DNA of 47,521 bases from a virus: the IMG/VR virus record IMGVR_UViG_3300025086_000050, positions 1 through 47,521 of that record; one strand, written 5' to 3'. Positions 6,502 through 14,399 of the stretch are shown here, one piece after another. Position 1 is the stretch's first letter; each line of letters starts with the position of its first letter. A program made the position numbers and the translations under genes. The notes beneath the pieces were generated by a model. It did no database searches. It was not told the origin of the DNA and saw nothing but the letters and a program-made list of their open reading frames with translations.

Positions 6502-6533
6502 AAAAAAAATCTTTATAAACTCACATCAATGTG
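6502..6533 (-). terminator. Candidate intrinsic terminator on the minus strand
   Basis: CACAT/ATGTG arms (6522-6533) make a short hairpin. Reading leftward it is followed, after 12 nt, by eight T (complement of A at 6502-6509). The spacing is longer than ideal, so it is weak or partial. Confidence 0.35.
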
Positions 6534-6545
6534 TGTAGTAATATT

Positions 6546-6592
6546 AAAAAAAGTATATTATGCAAGAGTCGTAAATTAATACAACTCTCGCA
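6546..6592 (-). terminator. Candidate intrinsic terminator/attenuator after the first leftward gene
   Basis: TGCAAGAGT (6561-6569) pairs with ACTCTCGCA (6584-6592), with one mismatch. On the minus strand it is followed by seven T (complement of A at 6546-6552). It could limit read-through from the 110-aa gene into the early operon. Confidence 0.4.
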
Positions 6593-6617
6593 CAATATAA
6601 ATACAAACATCAATCAA

Positions 6618-6950
6618 TTAACAAGACAATAAGTCGTCGATAGATGTAGGTTGACAAACAACAATTAAACACTCAGAGTCAACACGATTCAAATAATTCA
6701 TAGAATCTCTATCGGCATTAGACCTAGAAGAGATTCGTAATTCATATTTAGAATCTTCAAACAAAGCATTAACTGAAGCAATTTGTTCATCATTTAACTC
6801 TTTAGTTAGAGATATTACAATATTACCAGATTCTTTAGAAACCCAAGTATTTTTGAATACACCTAAAGAGTTAACAATACCAAATAAATCTTTTACATTA
6901 GATTTAATAGAACTAAGAGTTGAACAAATTAAAGCAATTACATTTTTCAT
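6618..6950 (-). CDS. First leftward gene, hypothetical (110 aa)
   Basis: ATG 6950 follows AAAGGATAAT. Nearest gene to the divergent control region and followed by terminator-like hairpins, so it may be expressed first or most. Predicted alpha/beta: a helical N-terminus, strands around GNIVISL and SECLIVVCQ, and a C-terminal DDLLSC. Hydrophobic N-terminal 14 residues lack a clear signal cleavage site. Not recognised. Confidence 0.65.
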   Translation of the reverse strand: MKNVIALICSTLSSIKSNVKDLFGIVNSLGVFKNTWVSKESGNIVISLTKELNDEQIASVNALFEDSKYELRISSRSNADRDSMNYLNRVDSECLIVVCQPTSIDDLLSC

Positions 6951-7004
6951 AATATTATCCTTTCAAGATAAGTTTATTAATTATTAACCAAAGCACTAAC
7001 CATT

Positions 7005-7195
7005 AGAGCTCGGCAGAGCGACAGGGGGCAAGAGCACCCGAGAGCAAGACATAAGTGCCATGATGGGGTGTTGTAGTTCTTTTCGTTGAGCCATTGTGAA
7101 CAACACTTTTCAACGAAAATACACCCCCAAGGCAGTTATTTCGCCGCGGTAGGGTGCAGTGTATATCTCGTGCACGCATTCTACGGCAATTTTTT
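7005..7195 (+). ncRNA. Candidate structured RNA ending in an intrinsic terminator
   Basis: A GC-rich island in an AT-rich genome with three successive stems. CTCGG (7009-7013) pairs with CCGAG (7038-7042). A long hairpin spans 7065-7127: GGGGTGT/ACACCCC outside, TTTTCGTTGA/TCAACGAAAA inside. The last stem is 7143-7187, followed by six T. Strand is inferred from the T run; the block could instead be a DNA element or the leader of the leftward transcript. Confidence 0.4.
7143..7195 (+). terminator. Intrinsic terminator-like hairpin
   Basis: GCC (7143-7145) and GTAG (7149-7152) pair with CTACGGC (7181-7187); GTGCA (7154-7158) pairs with TGCAC (7170-7174) inside. AA and then TTTTTT (7190-7195) follow directly. 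Confidence 0.5.
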
Positions 7196-7433
7196 CAAAA
7201 GGGGGTATTTCAACGTGTTTTTATGAGAAATCGTGAATATCAGCAGATATGCTGTATTGACTTGTGAATTTTTTTTTGAAAATTTTTTTGAGATTAGGTA
7301 GTAGCCACTGTAATCGCTACTAGTATCTATATTTAGATATAAACACGTTAAATTGTAAGTATTGGCGTTAGTAAGTAGCTACTGAAGTAGCGTTTGAATT
7401 TACGCTGTAGATAGTATTAAAGTCAAGTTTTTT

Positions 7434-7463
7434 TTGATTTTTTTCTTGTTTTCTATATATATT
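7434..7463 (+). promoter_or_regulatory. Possible sigma70-like promoter for the rightward arm
   Basis: TTGATT (7434-7439), 18-nt spacer, TATATT (7458-7463), 17 nt before the first rightward ATG. The region is very AT-rich, so chance matches are likely. Confidence 0.2.
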
Positions 7464-7480
7464 TAATATTATATTTAGAA

Positions 7481-7684
7481 ATGGTATTTTATGGCGATAT
7501 AAAGGTAAATAGGGGTCATTGGTCAGTTTTTAAGAGAAACGTCCGTAAAAGCCCTGTTTTAGTCCTTAATAACGAGTATAGCAATGTTGACGACCCAATG
7601 CTTAATACAGCAAAAGAGGCAGCTATTAGGGATATATTAGAAGATACCACGTATATTCACCCAGAATTAATAGAAGGAGAGTAA
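7481..7684 (+). CDS. Hypothetical protein, first rightward gene (67 aa)
   Basis: Starts MVFYGDIKVNRGHW and ends in an acidic HPELIEGE. No clear ribosome site precedes ATG 7481, so the transcript may be nearly leaderless or the start mis-set. Its stop is 1 bp before the next gene, whose ribosome site GAAGGAGAG lies inside this one. Not recognised. Confidence 0.6.
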   Translation: MVFYGDIKVNRGHWSVFKRNVRKSPVLVLNNEYSNVDDPMLNTAKEAAIRDILEDTTYIHPELIEGE

Positions 7685-7685
7685 T

Positions 7686-7769
7686 ATGCCATCAGGAAAA
7701 GGTACATATGGTAGTAAAGTAGGAAGACCTAAGAAAAAAGCTGTTAAAAAGAAAAAAAAGAAGAAGTAA
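7686..7769 (+). CDS. Tiny lysine-rich protein (27 aa)
   Basis: MPSGKGTYGSKVGRPKKK followed by a poly-Lys tail. Very short PSGKGTYGS-x-VGRP-type proteins recur at this place in many marine and freshwater phages (family knowledge from memory). Probably DNA-binding or packaged. Good AAGGAGAG site. Confidence 0.65.
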   Translation: MPSGKGTYGSKVGRPKKKAVKKKKKKK

Positions 7770-7771
7770 TT

Positions 7772-7873
7772 ATGGCTAAAGCAAAGAAGAAAAAAGTAGT
7801 AAACGGCGGCAAAGCTAAGAAATCAGGTAGAGCTAAAAGTAATACTAGGCATCATCACGGGCATAAAAGATAA
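7772..7873 (+). CDS. Tiny Lys/His-rich basic protein (33 aa)
   Basis: MAKAKKKKVVNGGKAKK start and HHHGHKR end. Highly basic, 2 bp after the previous stop, and its TAA overlaps the next ATG. Probable nucleic-acid-binding small virion or condensation protein; no family assigned. Confidence 0.6.
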   Translation: MAKAKKKKVVNGGKAKKSGRAKSNTRHHHGHKR

Positions 7874-7989
7874 TGGCAGAAGGTTTACCGATGTGGTTGC
7901 GCTTAACAGTAGAATTTGGTACTCTATTAATGATGTTATGTTTTTTATTTACGTTAATATATTTATTATTTACGGAATGGGAGAGATAA
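7873..7989 (+). CDS. Small single-span membrane protein, holin candidate (38 aa)
   Basis: ATG overlaps the upstream TAA and its own TAA overlaps the transglycosylase ATG. Residues 10-34 (TVEFGTLLMMLCFLFTLIYLLF) are one strongly hydrophobic helix, ending TEWER. Position directly before a peptidoglycan-cleaving gene suggests a pinholin or release peptide. The call rests on hydrophobicity and context only. Confidence 0.55.
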   Translation: MAEGLPMWLRLTVEFGTLLMMLCFLFTLIYLLFTEWER

Positions 7990-8621
7990 TGACAATAAAA
8001 GAAGTATTGCAAGGTATGCAAAAGATACAGTCAAATACGCAAACAGTAGACTCTGTATTGTCTGATATGCCTTCTGTATCAGATTTTTTAACAAATGTTG
8101 CTTTAAAAGAGTCATATGCAGGTGCAGGTCTTGATTCTACAGCAACTCATACATTGGGCCCATGGCAAATGGACCCAATTAAAATGTTTGATATGCAACA
8201 GCGTATGACACCAGGTAGCCCGTTATATGACCCTAAGTTTGGTAAACGAGGTGATGATATTAATGCATGGTTTGTTTCTCAAGGTTATGAAGATTTTGAC
8301 ATTAAGAACTTAGCTCAAGTAATAAAAGCAGGAACTCCAGAAAAACCAAGCTATTCTTATGGGGAGCTAGGACAATATGCTAGAGACCCACTTGCTCATG
8401 CTTTTTTAGCTAGATTAGGTATTGCTCCTTTTAAAGAAGCAGTCCCTAAAGAGCTAGGTCCTCAAGGTATATACTGGAAAAAGTATTGGAATACATCAGG
8501 GAAAGGTAAACCAGAACAATTTGTTGATATGGTAAATCATTGGGATAAAGTTCAAAAAGAACAAGAAGTAATTGACAAGACTGTTAATCTTCCTGCTAAT
8601 AAAGCTTTTAAATATGAGTAA
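7989..8621 (+). CDS. Lytic transglycosylase/lysozyme-like protein (210 aa)
   Basis: Predicted to cleave peptidoglycan glycan strands, as endolysin or virion-associated enzyme. Start taken at ATG 7989, coupled to the membrane peptide; an in-frame start at 7893 would read through that gene. LKESYAGAG with candidate catalytic Glu41, followed by ATHTLGPWQMDP at about 52-63, matches the Glu-then-G-x-x-Q core of SLT/goose-type enzymes. The rest is helical. No signal peptide. Confidence 0.62.
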   Translation: MTIKEVLQGMQKIQSNTQTVDSVLSDMPSVSDFLTNVALKESYAGAGLDSTATHTLGPWQMDPIKMFDMQQRMTPGSPLYDPKFGKRGDDINAWFVSQGYEDFDIKNLAQVIKAGTPEKPSYSYGELGQYARDPLAHAFLARLGIAPFKEAVPKELGPQGIYWKKYWNTSGKGKPEQFVDMVNHWDKVQKEQEVIDKTVNLPANKAFKYE

Positions 8622-8766
8622 AGAGAAGTATATGTTTTCAAAGCCAAAAGATACTAAGAATGCTGGAAAAGGTTCAGTACAACGTTTTTTTACTGATACT
8701 GACTATAAAGAAAATTATAATAAAATATTTAGGAAAAATAAAGATGGCAATAAAAAAAGACTCTAG
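8614..8766 (+). CDS. Small basic hypothetical protein (50 aa)
   Basis: ATG 8614 overlaps the end of the transglycosylase, and the 3' end overlaps the next gene by 23 bp in another frame. Lys-rich (MSKEKYMFSKPKDTK start, NKDGNKKRL end). Not recognised; supported by its place in a chain of overlapping genes. Confidence 0.5.
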   Translation: MSKEKYMFSKPKDTKNAGKGSVQRFFTDTDYKENYNKIFRKNKDGNKKRL

Positions 8767-9034
8767 ATTAAAACGTGCAGGAGTATCAGGTTATAATAAA
8801 CCTAAGCGTACACCTGGACATAAGACTAAATCACACGTAGTTGTCGCTAAAGTTGGTACTCAGGTTAAAACTATACGTTTTGGACAACAAGGTATAAAGA
8901 CAGCTGGTAAACCTAAAGCAGGCGAGTCAGCTAAGCAAAAAGCTAGAAGAAAGTCTTTTAAAGCTAGGCATGGTAAGAATATAGCAAAAGGTAAGATGTC
9001 AGCAGCTTATTGGGCTAATAAGGTTAAATGGTAA
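8744..9034 (+). CDS. Basic phage protein of the DUF6321-like family (96 aa)
   Basis: Start MAIKKDSRLKRAGVSGYNKP; contains PGHKTKSHVVVAK, TIRFGQQG and KARRKSFKARHGKNIAKGKMSAAYWANKVKW-type ending, a pattern I recall as conserved near terminase genes in many phages. Very basic and probably DNA-associated. ATG 8744 with AGGAAAAATAAAG upstream; the longer start at 8660 overlaps the previous gene throughout. Confidence 0.75.
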   Translation: MAIKKDSRLKRAGVSGYNKPKRTPGHKTKSHVVVAKVGTQVKTIRFGQQGIKTAGKPKAGESAKQKARRKSFKARHGKNIAKGKMSAAYWANKVKW

Positions 9035-9096
9035 CGCATGTATACATAGACCCAGATTACTGGGTATCGACATATAATTACTGGGATATAGAGTAA
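9028..9096 (+). CDS. Putative micro-protein (22 aa)
   Basis: ATGGTAA overlap with the stop of the upstream gene; reads MVTHVYIDPDYWVSTYNYWDIE. Aromatic-rich. Supported only by the coupled start. Confidence 0.35.
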   Translation: MVTHVYIDPDYWVSTYNYWDIE

Positions 9097-9116
9097 TATA
9101 ATGAAATATAACAATT

Positions 9117-9179
9117 ATGGACATAGCAGTATTACTAATAGTACTATTTTTATTTTGGCAACTTTATAGGTTTACCTAG
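9117..9179 (+). CDS. Putative membrane micro-protein (20 aa)
   Basis: MDIAVLLIVLFLFWQLYRFT, almost wholly one hydrophobic helix. Its TAG overlaps the GTG start of the next gene (TAGTG), which argues for translation. A competing frame at 9101-9169 encodes 22 residues. Confidence 0.35.
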   Translation: MDIAVLLIVLFLFWQLYRFT

Positions 9180-9955
9180 TGTATATTATTAAAATAAAAC
9201 ATAGAGGTGATAAGAAAGAGACTGAATATCCTATTTATAGGGAAAAAGAGGCAAAAGAAAAGAATATCAAGTATAGACCTTGGAAAAAGGCTAAACTTGG
9301 CCAATTTGCCTTATCAGATGATGGATATGTATCAAAAGTATTATCACGTCGTGAATATACTGATAATACGGGTCGTAAGAATGTTTACATGAGGTTTCCT
9401 TTTGGTTATACGTTTTTTAACCCAAAGTATAGTAATAAGCCTTTAAATGTACAAGGGCGTAAAACAAACGTGACAATGACTGGAAAGTCATATATAAAGG
9501 TTCAGTCTAAGCAAAACAAGATGAAAGCATTAGCAATGATGTTTGCATTAAAGCCTGATTATGACCAGGCTATAGAATGGGCATTAGGTGAGGTTAATGA
9601 TTCTCAGAAGCGTAAGTGGAAGAGAACAATGAAATCGGAGATATTTCAAGGTATGGTAAGAGATGAACTAGCAAAAAGATTAACGGAGCATGGTCTAGAC
9701 GAAGACTATACGTTAGATTTATTAAAACAAGCTATTGAATTAGCACAAAGCAAAAAAGATATATCAAATCTTTTAAAAGCAGTAGATAACCTTCAAGATA
9801 TGCACGGAATGAAAGAGAAGCATCTTGTTAAAACTACTGATACAATTGAGGCCTTTTCTAGTGTAAAGCTTATAGATGAGCTAAAAGAAGAAGAAAAAGG
9901 ATTGACATTACAAAGAGTACAGATTGAGGAGAAGAAGGAAGATACAGAAGAATGA
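9179..9955 (+). CDS. Probable terminase small subunit or packaging accessory (258 aa)
   Basis: GTG start at 9179. Basic N-terminal half; a helical section at 120-215 (MKALAMMFALKPDYDQ..., DELAKRLTEHGLDEDYTLDLLKQAIELA) resembles terminase small subunit DNA-binding/oligomerisation helices, and an acidic coiled tail follows. Located two genes before the large terminase. Assigned by position and helical pattern; no HTH motif is certain. Confidence 0.45.
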   Translation: MYIIKIKHRGDKKETEYPIYREKEAKEKNIKYRPWKKAKLGQFALSDDGYVSKVLSRREYTDNTGRKNVYMRFPFGYTFFNPKYSNKPLNVQGRKTNVTMTGKSYIKVQSKQNKMKALAMMFALKPDYDQAIEWALGEVNDSQKRKWKRTMKSEIFQGMVRDELAKRLTEHGLDEDYTLDLLKQAIELAQSKKDISNLLKAVDNLQDMHGMKEKHLVKTTDTIEAFSSVKLIDELKEEEKGLTLQRVQIEEKKEDTEE

Positions 9956-10665
9956 CGGACTATAACAAATATAATACCAATTTACTACTAGAAACTGCAA
10001 TGAAAGACCCTAATATGGCTGAGCAGGTAAATCAAGCATTAGGAACTATAAGCAAGCCAACGAGCTCAGTGTTCCCAACGGGGGAATTTATGGGAATGAG
10101 CGTGTCTCCTAGAGTGCAAGATATAGTGACTATGCTTACTCAATTACCAGTTGGGGCTGGTGGTGCAGCAATAGGTGCAGCTGGTAGTAACAAAAGTCTT
10201 TTAAATAAATTGTTAGCTAAGGCTAAACAAACTAGAGCTGCAAAGAAGAGTATTGCAAGACATAAGAATAAACCTGTAGAGGATTTTGAAAGTAGAAAGA
10301 TTAGTAGAGAACATGATAAAGAGGCGAAGGCTGACTGGGAAGAATGGAAGTTTAGTGACTATTACAAGGGGATGGAACCTAGAGGAGTACATAGCTTTAA
10401 AGATATGAATAAGTATGAAAAAGGTATTATAAGGTATCATAAAAACTTTGACCAATATCGAAAGTCGTTTGAAGAGGCTAGAGAGAAGTTTATGGAAGGC
10501 ATGCATATTCAAGGTTTAGATGAAAAAGATTTTATGAAGCAATTGACAGACTTTGAAATAATATATGACCCAAGCAGTCCTGGATTTGACCCTAAAGCAT
10601 TACTTGATTTAACAAGAAGTACGAAAACAAAAAAAGTAGCATCTAATATAACTCGTCAGTTTTAA
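9952..10665 (+). CDS. Hypothetical protein before large terminase (237 aa)
   Basis: Overlaps the previous gene by 4 bp and abuts the terminase start. Gly/Ala-rich stretch LPVGAGGAAIGAAGS near 64-78, then charged helices. Not recognised. Place suggests packaging or head maturation. Confidence 0.65.
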   Translation: MTDYNKYNTNLLLETAMKDPNMAEQVNQALGTISKPTSSVFPTGEFMGMSVSPRVQDIVTMLTQLPVGAGGAAIGAAGSNKSLLNKLLAKAKQTRAAKKSIARHKNKPVEDFESRKISREHDKEAKADWEEWKFSDYYKGMEPRGVHSFKDMNKYEKGIIRYHKNFDQYRKSFEEAREKFMEGMHIQGLDEKDFMKQLTDFEIIYDPSSPGFDPKALLDLTRSTKTKKVASNITRQF

Positions 10666-12165
10666 ATGGATTTTGAAGAAAAATATGCTCAACTAGAAGC
10701 ACTAAAGAAGATGCGGAAGAATATGGCACTATTTGGAAGATACTGCTTCCCGACAGCCCTCCGCAAACAAACACCCCCGTTCCACCACGAGGTGTATTCT
10801 TCTTTAAAGGATGACGACACAAAAAGAGTGCTAATAGCTGCTCCTAGGGGAACGGCAAAGAGTACTGTTACCACTCTTATTTATCCATTGTGGAGAGCAG
10901 CTTTTAAAGCATCTAAAGAAGATTTGTTTATAGTTATAGTGTCTGAGTCACAAGCTCAGTCTATTAACTTCTTATCACGTATTAAATACCATTTGATACA
11001 TTCAGATAAGTTTAAAGGCGTTTTTGGAGATTTAGGACCAGCTACTGCACAACGTTGGACGAATACAGATGTGGTATTAGCTAATGGTACAAGAATAATA
11101 GCTGTAGGTACTGGACAAAGAGTACGTGGTTTTATTGAAGGAGATACAAGACCTAACTTGATTATAGTTGATGACTTTGAGTCAGAACTTAATGCATATA
11201 CACCAGAAGCACGTGCTAAAAATAGAAAGTGGATGACAGAAGCTGTAATACCTTCTTTATCAGATGATGGTAAGATATGTATGATTGGAACAGTAATATC
11301 AGAGGATTGTTTTTTATACTGGGCTAAAGATAGTAGCGCATGGAAAACTTTATGGTATTCTATATGGGATGATAATCAAAAGTCAATATGGCCAGAAAGA
11401 TTCCCTAAAGAACGTATATTAGGCATTAAAGATGAATTTGCATCCGTAGGTAATTTAAACGGGTTTTACCAGGAATATATGAATATAGCGCAATCTCCTG
11501 ATGATGCCCCATTTAAACCTGAATGGATAAAAATGCATCATTATAAGTTTGAAAGAAGAGGAGGACAAGGATGCTTAGTACAGGAGCTACACGATGATGA
11601 TAAAGAAAAAGTTATACCAGTTGATGTGTATTGTGGGGTTGACCCTGCTAGTTCTTTATCAAGGCGCGCTGACTTTTTTGTCATTGCTACCATTGCTGTT
11701 GATGGGGATAATAGAAAATATCTCATTGATTGTGTACAAAAACGCATATCGCCTGCAGAGCAGCCTAATGAAATTATATCTGTATTTAAAAAATTCAGGC
11801 CTAAGAGAATGAAAATAGAAACAGTCGGATATCAAGAAGCGCTAAGGACTGCGACTAAACAATTGATGCAAGAGGAGAATTTATATATTCCAGGACTAGA
11901 AAGAGGCGTTAAACCTAGAAATGCGAAATCAGAGCGCTTGCTCTCACTGGTTCCTATTTTTGCAAAAGGCGATTTTTACTTTAGGCCTGAAGATTTAAGT
12001 GCACAAAAAGAATTTTTATCTTACCCTAAAGGAAAGCATGATGACATTATGGATGCGGTATGGACTGCATTAGATGGACATAGGGCTTGTAGGGTTAAAA
12101 CATACGTTAAAAATGATGAAAAAAGTGGAATAATTAAAAAAATGCTTGACTGGAAGTTAATGTAG
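10666..12165 (+). CDS. terL: Terminase large subunit
   Basis: Packaging motor ATPase/nuclease, 499 aa. Walker A is APRGTAKST (59-67), Walker B LIIVDDFE (165-172). The RNase H-like nuclease has DVYCGVDPAS with catalytic Asp326, a second acidic residue in MKIETVGYQEAL (about 383), and KGKHDDIMDAVWTAL (about 463-477). Full length and intact. ATG immediately follows the upstream TAA. Confidence 0.97.
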   Translation: MDFEEKYAQLEALKKMRKNMALFGRYCFPTALRKQTPPFHHEVYSSLKDDDTKRVLIAAPRGTAKSTVTTLIYPLWRAAFKASKEDLFIVIVSESQAQSINFLSRIKYHLIHSDKFKGVFGDLGPATAQRWTNTDVVLANGTRIIAVGTGQRVRGFIEGDTRPNLIIVDDFESELNAYTPEARAKNRKWMTEAVIPSLSDDGKICMIGTVISEDCFLYWAKDSSAWKTLWYSIWDDNQKSIWPERFPKERILGIKDEFASVGNLNGFYQEYMNIAQSPDDAPFKPEWIKMHHYKFERRGGQGCLVQELHDDDKEKVIPVDVYCGVDPASSLSRRADFFVIATIAVDGDNRKYLIDCVQKRISPAEQPNEIISVFKKFRPKRMKIETVGYQEALRTATKQLMQEENLYIPGLERGVKPRNAKSERLLSLVPIFAKGDFYFRPEDLSAQKEFLSYPKGKHDDIMDAVWTALDGHRACRVKTYVKNDEKSGIIKKMLDWKLM

Positions 12166-12182
12166 GGGTTATATTACGAGAT

Positions 12183-14399
12183 ATGCCAGAAGAAAAATAC
12201 AATAAATTAACAGATAAAGAAATTGTACAGAAAGTACAAGACCTTTTTCGTACGTATTCTAAGAATAGAGAGACCTGGGCTAGTCATGCTCAAGAAGATA
12301 AAGAGTTTAGGCTAGGAAAACAATGGACTAACGAGCAGAAAAGAATCCTTGAATCTCGAGGTCAAGCTCCTATTGTGGTTAATAGAATACATCCTGCAGT
12401 TGAAGCTGCTAAAGCAATGATAACTGCTAATAGACCATCATTTAGATGTGCTGCTAGAGAAGACTCTGATAATAAAGTTGCTCAAGTGTTAAGTCATTTA
12501 TTATCATATATGTACGATATATCTGATGGTAGGTCAGTTATAAGAGAAGTAGTAGATGATTACTACGTAACTGGCTTGGGGTATATACATGTGTACCAAG
12601 ACCCAATGATGGATATGGGCAAAGGGGAAGTATGCTTTCATAGTGTAGACCCTCTTGATGTATACGTCGACCCTAATTCAAGGAGTCGATTTTTTGATGA
12701 TGCTGAGAATATTATAATATCTCGGTTTTTTACACGTGACCAAGCCAAAAAATTATATCCAATGTATGAAAAGGCTATTGACAATGCTGAATCGGACAGA
12801 TTCACAGATAGGCCTATTACTGATAGAGCGGATGATGGAGAAACTATATTTCCAGAAGATACCGAAACTAAAACAGAGCATGGAACATTTGGTCAGAATG
12901 ATGAATATGTACGTGGTTATGAATGGTACTCTAAAGAATTAGTGGATAAATTTAGAATCTTTGAAACTTTTAGTGGTACAGAAGATTTATTAGATGTAGA
13001 AGATTTTGATGCATATATTCAAAAGCCAGCTTGGATAATTGAAGGTCAGCCTGTAGTTGACCCAGAGCAAGCTAAACAGATTATTATGCAAATGCAACAA
13101 CAAATTGCAGCTCAATGGCAAGCAATGGTTGAAAATGCTACAGCAGAAGGTATACCAGCAGAAGACTTGCCTGCACCAGAAGAGCCTAATGTACAGCAGA
13201 TTGATTATCAACAATTAATTTTACAAGGCTTAATTGAAGTTGCAAGAGTGCAAGTTAAACGTGTTCATCATTGTGTAGTTATAGGTGATAAGAAGTTATA
13301 TAGCAGGGTGCTTCCTACTGAAGATTACCCTATTGTTCCATTTGTTAACATTCATACTAGGACACCATTTCCTGTATCAGATGTTCGAATGGTTAAAAAT
13401 ATGCAAGAATATATCAACAAAACACGTTCTTTAATAGTAGCTCATGCTACTACAAGTACTAATACAAAAATATTAGTTCCTGAAGGCAGTGTTGATATGA
13501 AAGAATTTGAAGAAAAATGGTCACAGCCTGGAGTTGCAATTCCTGTTGATATGGATGCTGGAGTTCCTATGCCTGTGCAACCAGTACCTCTTCCTAATGA
13601 GCTTTATAAGAATGAAATGGATGCTAAAAATGATATAGACCATCAATTAGGTTTATACGAGATGATGATGGGTAATTCATCAGTAGCGCCACAAACTTAT
13701 AAAGCTACTATATCTTTAGACGAATTTGGTCAAAGAAAAATTAAATCAAAATTAGCTGATATTGAAGCTAGCCTAACTCGAGTTGCTCAAGTGGCTATAC
13801 CTTTAATGCAGCAGTTGTACACTGTAGAGAAAATCTTTAGAGTTGTACAGCCAAACAATTCTATGTCAGAATACGCGATTAACCGACAGCTTTATGATGA
13901 TAAAACACGTGAAGTGAAAATCATGAATAATATTACAATTGGTAAATATGACGTAGTTGTGGTAGCAGGTTCAACCTTACCTACCAATAGATATGCAGAA
14001 CTTGAGTTTTATATGGATGCTTATTCTAAAGGGCTAATTGATAGAGAAGAAGTTCTTAAGAAAACTGAAGTATTTGACATTGAAGGCGTTATGGAGAGAA
14101 CGGATATTATTGCTAAACTCCAGCAACAACTTCAAGGCGCTCAAGAGCAAATCAAGCAACTTAGTGGTGATTTACAAACTCGTGATAGAGAAGCAGTCAA
14201 TCTTCGTAAACGAGTTGAAGTTGAGAAGTTTAAAGGAGATATGGATAAGGTTAGCAATAAAGCGCAAGCTGCTAGCACCCTATTTGAAAAACGTCTTGAT
14301 GACAACTTATCTACCGTTAAGACTGAAATCAGTCGCTCAATAAAAGAGAGCTCACCTCCAGCTGGTAGACCTGGAGCAGCCAAGAAAGAAGAAGAATAA
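12183..14399 (+). CDS. Portal protein, P22-like
   Basis: A 738-aa dodecamer-forming portal at the DNA entry vertex. NRIHPAVEAAKAMITANRP, the SVDPLDVYVDPNSRS segment and VMERTDIIAKLQQQLQGAQEQIKQL match the P22-type portal family in size and order: clip/stem core, then a long C-terminal coiled coil for the barrel. Residues 300-350 are Gln-rich. Its TAA overlaps the scaffold ATG. Confidence 0.9.
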   Translation: MPEEKYNKLTDKEIVQKVQDLFRTYSKNRETWASHAQEDKEFRLGKQWTNEQKRILESRGQAPIVVNRIHPAVEAAKAMITANRPSFRCAAREDSDNKVAQVLSHLLSYMYDISDGRSVIREVVDDYYVTGLGYIHVYQDPMMDMGKGEVCFHSVDPLDVYVDPNSRSRFFDDAENIIISRFFTRDQAKKLYPMYEKAIDNAESDRFTDRPITDRADDGETIFPEDTETKTEHGTFGQNDEYVRGYEWYSKELVDKFRIFETFSGTEDLLDVEDFDAYIQKPAWIIEGQPVVDPEQAKQIIMQMQQQIAAQWQAMVENATAEGIPAEDLPAPEEPNVQQIDYQQLILQGLIEVARVQVKRVHHCVVIGDKKLYSRVLPTEDYPIVPFVNIHTRTPFPVSDVRMVKNMQEYINKTRSLIVAHATTSTNTKILVPEGSVDMKEFEEKWSQPGVAIPVDMDAGVPMPVQPVPLPNELYKNEMDAKNDIDHQLGLYEMMMGNSSVAPQTYKATISLDEFGQRKIKSKLADIEASLTRVAQVAIPLMQQLYTVEKIFRVVQPNNSMSEYAINRQLYDDKTREVKIMNNITIGKYDVVVVAGSTLPTNRYAELEFYMDAYSKGLIDREEVLKKTEVFDIEGVMERTDIIAKLQQQLQGAQEQIKQLSGDLQTRDREAVNLRKRVEVEKFKGDMDKVSNKAQAASTLFEKRLDDNLSTVKTEISRSIKESSPPAGRPGAAKKEEE

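Larger units (their letters stand above)
6951..7480. promoter_or_regulatory. Divergent intergenic control region, possible origin (530 bp)
   Basis: The only large gap between the leftward and rightward arms. It holds a GC-rich structured block (about 7005-7187), AT-rich homopolymer runs at 7267-7289 and 7428-7447, short palindromes (CAGCA/TGCTG near 7232-7245; AGCGT/ACGCT near 7389-7406), repeated GTAGC words at 7309-7392 and two AAACACG motifs facing outward (7214-7220 minus, 7341-7347 plus). This layout fits promoters for both arms and possibly an origin. No ORF with a ribosome site is seen. Confidence 0.6.

Noticed and set aside
7893-7988. N-terminal extension of the transglycosylase ORF
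   Set aside because: It reads through the 38-aa membrane-peptide gene in another frame; the ATG at 7989 is stop-coupled and better.
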